Shown here piece after piece: positions 57,588-64,000 of a stretch of DNA of 64,000 nt. Numbering within the stretch: the first letter of the stretch is position 1; the number at the start of each line of letters is the position of its first letter. The stretch comes from Rhyzopertha dominica (lineage: Eukaryota; Arthropoda; Insecta; Coleoptera; Bostrichidae): NCBI GenBank assembly GCA_025024175.1, contig QCXZ01000041.1, forward strand, positions 2,909,786 through 2,973,785. The letters run 5' to 3'. The notes under the pieces are model-generated. The model worked only from the letters and a program-made list of their open reading frames with translations, did not search any database and was not told the origin of the DNA. Position numbers and translations under genes: made by a program.

Positions 57588-57590
57588 TTG

Positions 57591-57959
57591 TCCTATTGTA
57601 GATTTGTAATCTGTTCTTTATTATTATTATACACTCTGAATTAAGAAATAGACTAGGGCTTGAAAACTCCAGTGTGCTAATGTACGTTTTCTACATTATA
57701 TTTTTTTAGTATTGGTCTTACAAATGGCTTTGAAAGTCTGTTTTTTGTTTTCTAATTAAAAGCGGTTTAATAAATTATTAATTTTTCATCCATCAGGCTT
57801 TTTAAAATTGTTCGGCTTTTGATGTAAATATTGATGTTGTGCATTAATTTATTCAGTGGCGCCAAACGGGGTCTGGATTTTGGGGGTTTTATTTCTATAA
57901 GAAAATGAATTACACTACCGATATATCGTTTTCATACGTTGCTGAGATGCTGCAATTCC
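57591..57959. other. probable 3' UTR of the jockey-like element, then spacer
   Basis: AT-rich. TTAATAAATTATTAATTTTTC near 57765 may mark the element end. No duplication was identified. Confidence 0.3.
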
Positions 57960-58192
57960 GTCTAAGACATCACTCTCAAAATCACGTTGCATACAATAAA
58001 TAGAAATCTGGAAACGTCCCCTTGTCTGCATTCCTGTTTAAAATCTGCATCTACGAACAAGCTTTCCACCGCCGACTTCACTAGTAGCCGTAGCGCATTT
58101 TTCTGGCAATAAATTTTATTCAGACCGCGTCCAGATCCAACCACCGTTTCTCGCCCATTATACTGCAATTTCTGTAGGATAGCGCGCATCAA
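57960..58192 (-). pseudogene. RT scrap of another non-LTR type
   Basis: The minus frame (57962-58192) contains VDADFKQECRQGDVSRFLFIVCNVILRVMS. It resembles xxxxTGVRQGDxxSPFLFxxxxDxxxR, the motif B region of RTs with an RQGD/RQGC signature, unlike the PQGS elements elsewhere in the window. Only one motif supports the call. Confidence 0.4.
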
Positions 58193-58759
58193 AGTGGCTA
58201 GTTATGCACTGCGCCGAACCGCACAACTTATAATAAAGTAAATATCATGGACCGCTGCTGGATTCGTTCCATATCCAGCATCAAAATCTGTCTTTTCAAG
58301 TGTCAGTCACTGAGATGAGCATGCACAACGGATGCCGCATGCACGACCGGACTGCGAATAGGTTTTTGTCCGAGGAACAAATCCCATCAGCTGCCCATCA
58401 TGTAATGCTTTTAGGAGAAGTTTAGAAGGAATTTCTGTATTGGGTAATGTGGCTTTGGCAGAAAATGTGTTGAAATTAATAAGAACACCGCAGTATGGTG
58501 GTTGGGATGTTGCTACACGTTTTTAAAGTCTACGATTTGAGTATAAAAGAGAATGTCTGACCAAAAGGCCCAAACGTTCGTCAGGAACTGGCATTAGTAG
58601 TATCATGGCATTTTATCCAGATACCGTATCGCATGCTTTATGGCAATATTGGGAATCCGTAGTTATAATTAATACTGTTTAAGAATTTTTTACTTAATAA
58701 ATTGTAATTACCTACACTAATTTAATTTATATTGAAAACTAATGCTCAAAATATCCCAT
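58193..58759. other. spacer, nothing recognised
   Basis: No recognisable feature. Confidence 0.3.
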
Positions 58760-59080
58760 GATCAGAGCGAAACAGTGGCTCATTTTGTTGTAAAAATCAA
58801 CGCTGTTTGATCTCTTATGCGCTGTACTAATTCGTCTAAGTTGTGAGGACGATGTTTATACATCTTTATCATAAGAAAAAAATCACGTGCTGTGAGGTCG
58901 GGAGACTTCGGTGGTCATGCGATCGGTCCTCTTTTGTCTATCCATCGTTATTGGAAGGCTTGATTTGAATAACAGCACACATCGCGGTTATATAAAGTAG
59001 TGGTGCTCCATTTGCTGAAACGTTGATTGACACTTCAAGAGCAAAAATTCTCTCATTTTGCAGATGTTACAAATATCTAT
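58760..59080 (-). pseudogene. mariner transposase (DUF4817-type) C-terminal relic
   Basis: The minus strand reads RWIDKRGPIA, a stop, then PPKSPDLTARDFFL and MYKHRPHNLDELVQRIRDQ. This is the WIGRxGPxxWPPRSPDLTPLDFFLWG region with the third catalytic Asp in place. Upstream on the same strand, FQQMEHH may be what remains of FQQDGAPPH. Old and short. Confidence 0.65.
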
Positions 59081-59171
59081 CGCCAGTCAGATTACAATTA
59101 TTAATAAGAGAACATATAATGAGGTAGCAACTTACAGCCTTATAATGGTCAGACAAACGTTTATCAACCAA

Positions 59172-60214
59172 CTTTTATAAAACAGTGTTACCCTTGTAAA
59201 CATTGTCACATTGCTTTGGTATATAAGCAAAACCAGTTCTATGCCGTGTTGTCTACACTAGACCTAAACTGCACTGATGAGCTATAATGACAGCGAAATA
59301 GTACTATCTGCAGTTGGTTGAGGTGTAGACAGCACAGCATAGACATGCATTTTATTGTCACAACGTTTATAGAATGCTTAAAGATGCAAAAAGGCGCATC
59401 TTTATAAAACATTTTAGTTGTACACAGTATCCCATAATCGTTTTAGTAGGTATTCTAGAACAGTTTTGTAGATAGTTACATAGGTGGTATAAAAATTACT
59501 ATAAATCAGTTACAAAACGGTTTTATAGTAATTTATTATAAAACTGTTTTATAAATCTTACAGCATTATCTATTATGCGGCAATTCTGTTGCATTCAACA
59601 TCTTCAAAGGGATATTTCGGTATTTTAACTGAATTGGCGGAGAATGATTTATTTCTTAACGATTGTTAAAGTTGCAACTCATATTCCTCTTCTGTAAAAT
59701 AAAACATGTCCTCAGATCGAGATATATGCCTTACCAGATGATATAAAATATGCGTGGTATTGAATTGTAGTCACAAGAAACAAGAAACTAATACCAAACA
59801 AAATTCTCTGTGAAACATATGCATATATGTGTACAAAATGTTTAAGCGCTTCAAAAATAATAAGTAATTAATTAATTTAAAAGAAATATTTACAAAACAC
59901 AAAAAATCTTTTTAATCATGTGGCATCTTAAAGCTATCTGCATTGATTATAAATCGCATTTTATAATCATTTTTGTTAAAAACGCGACTTTTGTGCATTA
60001 CTTTTTTGTAAAATAAATAATTTTTAGTGTGCTTTACGCAGTGGCTTATAATCTTGATAATAATATGACTTCCTCTTTATAAAACACGATTATCAGAGAA
60101 GAAATTGCTATATAACAAATTGTTTTTTTACATGTGTAAAATCAAGACTTAATATAATAGTTATATAGGTGTTCGCAAGATGACGATTCAGTGTTGAATA
60201 AAACATTTTAAAAT
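59172..60214 (+). repeat. 1,043-bp tandem unit, copy 1, with hammerhead ribozyme
   Basis: The unit begins CTTTTATAAAACAGTG and recurs head to tail exactly 1,043 bp later. It has no ORF of note. Besides the ribozyme fold it contains several TTATAAAAC words and an inverted repeat around 59508-59555 (AAAACGGTTTTATAG...TATAAAACTGTTTTAT). Confidence 0.95.
59238..59344 (+). ncRNA. hammerhead self-cleaving ribozyme, type I (unit 1)
   Basis: Core boxes are complete: CTGATGA (59274-59280), stem II GCT...AGC (59281-59294), GAAA (59295-59298), a short palindromic stem III ATAGTACTAT (59298-59307) and C17 at 59308. Proximal stem I pairs perfectly (59267-59273 with 59309-59315). Stem I extends outward with internal loops over 59238-59273 and 59309-59344. 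The predicted cut is between 59308 and 59309, after AUC, an accepted triplet. Short palindromic stem III is typical of type I hammerheads in satellite DNAs, PLEs and retrozymes, which often work as dimers. Activity is inferred, not shown. Confidence 0.85.
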
Positions 60215-61257
60215 CTTTTATAAAACAGTGTTACCCTTNTAAACATTGTCACATTGCTTTGGTATATAAGCAAAACCAGTTCTATGCCGTGTTGTCTACA
60301 CTAGACCTAAACTGCACTGATGAGCTATAATGACAGCGAAATAGTACTATCTGCAGTTGGTTGAGGTGTAGACAGCACAGCATAGACATGCATTTTATTG
60401 TCACAACGTTTATAGAATGCTTAAAGATGCAAAAAGGCGCATCTTTATAAAACATTTTAGTTGTACACAGTATCCCATAATCGTTTTAGTAGGTATTCTA
60501 GAACAGTTTTGTAGATAGTTACATAGGTGGTATAAAAATTACTATAAATCAGTTACAAAACGGTTTTATAGTAATTTATTATAAAACTGTTTTATAAATC
60601 TTACAGCATTATCTATTATGCGGCAATTCTGTTGCATTCAACATCTTCAAAGGGATATTTCGGTATTTTAACTGAATTGGCGGAGAATGATTTATTTCTT
60701 AACGATTGTTAAAGTTGCAACTCATATTCCTCTTTTGTAAAATAAAACATGTCCTCAGATCGAGATATATGCCTTACCAGATGATATAAAATATGTGTGG
60801 TATTGAATTGTAGTCACAAGAAACAAGAAACTAATACCAAACAAAATTCTCTATGAAACATATGCATATATGTGCACAAAATGTTTAAGCGCTTCAAGAA
60901 TAATAAGTAATTAATTAATTTAAAAGAAATATTTACAAAACACAAAAAATCTTTTTAATCATGTGGCATCTTAAAGATATCTGCATTGATTATAAATCGC
61001 ATTTTATAATCATTTTTGTTAAAAACACGACTTTTGTGCATTACTTTTTTGTAAAATAAATAATTTTTAGTGTGCTTTACGCAGTGGCTTATAATCTTGA
61101 TAATAATATGACTTCCTCTTTATAAAACACGATTATCAGAGAAGAAATTGCTATATAACAAATTGTTTTTTTACATGTGTAAAATCAAGACTTAATATAA
61201 TAGTTATATAGGTGTTCGCAAGATGACGATTCAGTGTTGAATAAAACATATTTAAAT
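60215..61257 (+). repeat. 1,043-bp tandem unit, copy 2, with hammerhead ribozyme
   Basis: About 99% identical to copy 1; I noted roughly eight substitutions. After the unit a third start (CTTTTATAAAA) lasts 11 bp and then diverges into a foldback (ATAAAACGGTG...CACTGTTTTAT near 61330-61358). One ambiguous base lies at about 60239. Confidence 0.95.
60281..60387 (+). ncRNA. hammerhead self-cleaving ribozyme, type I (unit 2)
   Basis: Identical in sequence to the ribozyme of unit 1, shifted by 1,043 bp, with a predicted cut between 60351 and 60352. A transcript across both units would release a 1,043-nt monomer. Confidence 0.85.
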
Positions 61258-61270
61258 CTTTTATAAAATA

Positions 61271-61794
61271 ATTCGTCTCCACTGGGAAAATGTTCTATAA
61301 AAAGTTGTGTAAAGCTTTATACAATGAATATAAAACGGTGCTCAACACTGTTTTATAATTATGCTGTGAAAACATTCCTAACACTAAACTATATAACAAT
61401 TTGATGTACTGAAGCTGAATACTTGTAAGGGAATATCTTAAAAAATGAAATAGGCATCGAGGAACAATAATAAAACGACAATAAAGCAAATGTGCCTTGC
61501 TATTTAGAAATTACAAAATATTTTTACTTGTTGGGCATGGCTGTTTTGAGCTGAAGCTTTTTTACCAGTTGTATATACTTGTATTGTTATATATAGCTAT
61601 TGTATAAAAAAATCTGTTTCATAATTACATTATAGTTGTGTCTTAAAGTTCGAAACATATATTACCGTACTTTGGGTACGCTAAAGGGTTAGGACCGTAT
61701 ACCGTACTTTTACTTGAGCAATAAGAAACTCGATAAATAAAAAAAGAACTGAGTGTAGCTTTATTTTAATTAAACTGTAATGGAAAACCGTAAG
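61271..61794. other. flank of the tandem units, foldback then AT-rich spacer
   Basis: Contains the 11-bp inverted pair near 61330-61358 that shares the TATAAAAC word with the units. Nothing else was recognised. Confidence 0.35.
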
Positions 61795-61860
61795 CACAAT
61801 AATTTAGAAAGTCTAAATACGTATTTTACCAGCTAAGCTATCATCTTCAGTAGAAATAGA
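61795..61860 (-). repeat. dispersed hammerhead-like motif, copy c
   Basis: On the minus strand: TCTACTGAAGATGATAGC...AAAATACGTATTTAGAC followed by TTTCTAAATTATTGTG. The left box CTGAAGA is intact and TCTA/TAGA form four stem I pairs, but GAAA is AAAA preceded by T. Relatives at 44022-44084 and 53841-53900. Confidence 0.5.
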
Positions 61861-61959
61861 AAGCCAGTACTTTTTCAACAAAAAATCCGATAAAATTACT
61901 ATTGTGTGTGTGTAAGTGTAGCAGCTATACATGGTCTTGCCCCACCCACTCGTGGATGG

Positions 61960-62480
61960 ATTACAATAAAGAAATTAAAATTAAGACGCAGCTCGATCAA
62001 ATTTAAATCGCAAGAGGCACAGCTAACGAGCAGGGCTCAAACAACGGTTACCACATTAGCATACCGAATATCCCTTTGTGCTCGAAAAAATAAACTGCCC
62101 CCGTATGCAAATAAACACTGGCCGAACACAATAGAGGATGACATGTGCGTGACGCGGCGGANGGTCANTNCTGCATTTTTGGAAACGCAAATGTCCGGCA
62201 GGAAGGAAGTTAACCTATANCCTTAAGCTCCCTCGTTTTATTGTCCCGCAGGGCTACTGCGGTGGACCAGATGTGTTCGGTTGAATCCATATGGGCTGAG
62301 CGGGGAGACGACTTGAAATGGGCGGGTGGAGGACGCTTAGCTGTGTTTTGTGTTAAACACCCCACATTTTTTCGCCACAATTGCGTGCGTAATGCCCAAT
62401 GCACTCTCGTGTACGGCGTCCGTATGCTTAGTGATTTTGGGGGAAGCGGTGTTGCGATAAAAGGTTTCATTAATAATAAC
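61960..62480. promoter_or_regulatory. GC-richer island, candidate conserved noncoding element
   Basis: Non-repetitive, CpG-containing block with mirrored frames (61906-62226 +, 62241-62489 +, 62210-62470 -) and ambiguous bases near 62162-62220. No motif recognised. Confidence 0.3.
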
Positions 62481-62892
62481 GCTCAATAAAGCGGATATAA
62501 TGCATTTTTGCAGCTATGAGGAGGCACATTCATTTTGGGAACTGTAGAACTAAAGGTCAGCTTTTGAAAGCTATATAGTTAAATATCAGTGGTTAATATA
62601 ACTGCAGCAAATATCTGTTTCAACTCTCAGACAAGTCTTATGGTACATCTGCTTCTTGGATCTCTCTGATGGATTTTTAGTTTAACCTTTTTGGCTCTTT
62701 GGATGATTTAAAAAAAAAAATCACGTAATTGGTGGTACCTTTTGTTTTATATTGTTGTTGGCCGATGTCAACGGATTCTTAATATTAACCATTTTAATAT
62801 AATTCGGTGTACATGTCTTATTAGGCCACCCATTTAAATAAAAGTCACAAATAAGTTTTAATCATTTATCCTTTTCTGTTTCTGTTTTAAGA
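62481..62892. other. spacer, nothing recognised
   Basis: It might hold the rest of the gypsy element (integrase side), but no integrase motif is visible, so the element is probably truncated near 62893. Confidence 0.3.
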
Positions 62893-64000
62893 TTACATAT
62901 AGTGTTTATTTAAAATTTCACCGCAATTATTTATACAATGCACTTTACCCTTGATGTTTACTTCATTTTCATAGGTCTCTTTTACATAATTTCTAGACAA
63001 TAAATCAGCAACATGCATATACTTTCCAGGTAAGTACTGCAAATTGATATCGTACATCAATAATTTTAATCGCATTTTTTGCAATCTGTTAGGTAGAATG
63101 TCAGCAATATTTTTCTTCATAATTTGTACTAAGGGCTTGTGATCTGTGTAAGCTTTAATCTTTCTTCCATAAATAAAGTAGTGGAATTTTCGACATGCAA
63201 ACAATAAACTAAGTAGCTCTTTCTCTATTTGTGAATAAGATGTTTCTGTTTTAGTCATACTTCTTGATACTGGGTTTTTGTCTTGCATAAGGCAGCAACC
63301 TAAACCATCTTGCATCACACTGCAATACAAATTCTCTTTCAGAATTGAAATGACGTAAGACTAGTAATTTGATGAATGCGTCAACATGATTTTTATTCCA
63401 TAACCAAGTAACATCTTTTTTGAGCAGCTCCCTAAATGCGCTTATTATTGTTGACAGATTCGGAATAAAATCACGCAGGTAATTTAACATGCCTAATGAA
63501 GACTGCAACTCTTTCTTATTTTTAGGTTGTTTTAACTCAACAATGGCTTTAATATGCTCTGTGTCTGGTTTTACTCCATGTTCGTTAAATATATTTTCAA
63601 CAAATTCAATTTCATTCTTCTTATATTGTAATTTATTAACGTTAAATTTAATATTTAGTTTTTTAGCTGTTTCTATAAGATTCTTTACAAGTTTACTCAT
63701 GTTTACTCTCAGTTTCTGAGGCTATGGGTATATCATCGAAATATATAATTACATCGTTTTTGTTTAATTCGTTTAATTTGATAAAGGCTTCAGGGCCACA
63801 AGATAGTCCAAATGGTAATCTTTCGAATTTATAGTACCCGAATGGTGTGCTGAATGTACAGATTTCTGAGGAATCATCATCAAATTGAATATGCCAAAAT
63901 CCCTTTTTTATATCAAATACTGAATAGTACTTTTTGTTTAGTAATTTACTTCTGATATCATCAAACTTTGGAATCAAATGAAAATCCCGCTGTATTACAC
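62893..64000 (-). pseudogene. Ty3/gypsy pol: reverse transcriptase and RNase H, runs off the window
   Basis: On the minus strand, entering at the right edge. RT: QRDFHLIPKFDDI, YYSVFDIKKGFWHI (catalytic Asp), STPFGYYKFERLPFGL, IIYFDDIPIASETE (catalytic DD). A frameshift near 63695 leads to LNIKFNVNKLQYKKNEIEF, SLGMLNYLRDFIPNLS and FVLQCDA. Another shift near 63290 leads to the RNase H part: QIEKELLSLLFACRKFHYFIYGR, AYTDHKPLV, RLQKMRLKLLMYDINLQYLPGK and VADLLSRNY. The usual YLG box is altered (FVENIF). No integrase follows, and the LTRs are outside or lost. Broken by at least two shifts. Confidence 0.9.

Larger units (their letters stand above)
55020..57590 (+). mobile_element. jockey-like non-LTR retrotransposon, frameshifted
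   Basis: The longest retroelement in the window, with endonuclease, RT and C-terminal region in the order of jockey-type ORF2. Several frameshifts divide it. The 5' end (ORF1 and start of the endonuclease) was not found. The 3' UTR probably runs to an A/T-rich stretch near 57780. Confidence 0.85.

Noticed and set aside
1..64000. CRISPR arrays, operons, ribosome binding sites and rRNA genes
   Set aside because: The sequence is eukaryotic in character; no spaced direct-repeat array, no operon-like gene packing and no rRNA sequence was seen.

Overview
The window looks like a piece of an insect genome, AT-rich and gene-poor. Almost everything that can be recognised is transposable-element debris: Penelope-like retroelements (PLEs) with GIY-YIG endonucleases, jockey/CR1-like and RTE-like non-LTR retrotransposons, one Ty3/gypsy element, several Tc1/mariner families, Crypton-type tyrosine recombinases and a hAT-like end. 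The element mix and a short (TCAGG)n run, the telomere unit of many beetles, fit an insect, possibly a beetle; this is inference. No complete host gene was found. Scattered 'n' bases mark uncertain positions in the assembly.

Left third (1-24900): an RT scrap near 1.2-1.5 kb; a decayed Tc1/mariner copy (3940-5275) followed by a second transposase tail (5478-5716); GC-rich islands; two Crypton fragments (17771-18387, 19645-19960); and a mariner with both terminal inverted repeats and TA flanks (19994-21332). Non-LTR scraps flank a (TA)n tract near 23.4 kb. The best candidate host exon is at about 17081-17320.

Middle (24900-46700): two relatives of one PLE family (24915-26532 on +, 30008-31810 coding on -), each inside a 13-bp target-site duplication and each with an inverted copy of its terminal repeat at the 5' side. 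They carry complementary internal deletions in the reverse transcriptase. A third, older copy is at 36905-37850 and a second PLE family at 42140-42990. Non-LTR RT copies lie at 27566-29000 (-), 38600-39370, 39700-40790 and 41373-41790 (-). Mariner remnants, a foldback with a hammerhead-like core (34758-34860) and a short tandem repeat region (46000-46660) complete this part.

Right third (46700-64000): an RTE-like element (48700-50690, -), a second copy of the 4-kb mariner family (52686-53505), a long but frameshifted jockey-like element (55020-57590), more RT and mariner scraps, then the most striking object: two head-to-tail copies of a 1,043-bp unit (59172-61257), each holding a sequence that matches the hammerhead self-cleaving ribozyme core with complete conserved boxes and a perfectly paired proximal stem I. 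The window ends inside a Ty3/gypsy pol gene (62893-64000, -).

GC-rich islands of 200-650 bp without convincing ORFs recur through the AT-rich background. They are the best candidates for host regulatory DNA, so the window may be an intron or intergenic desert of a developmentally regulated gene.
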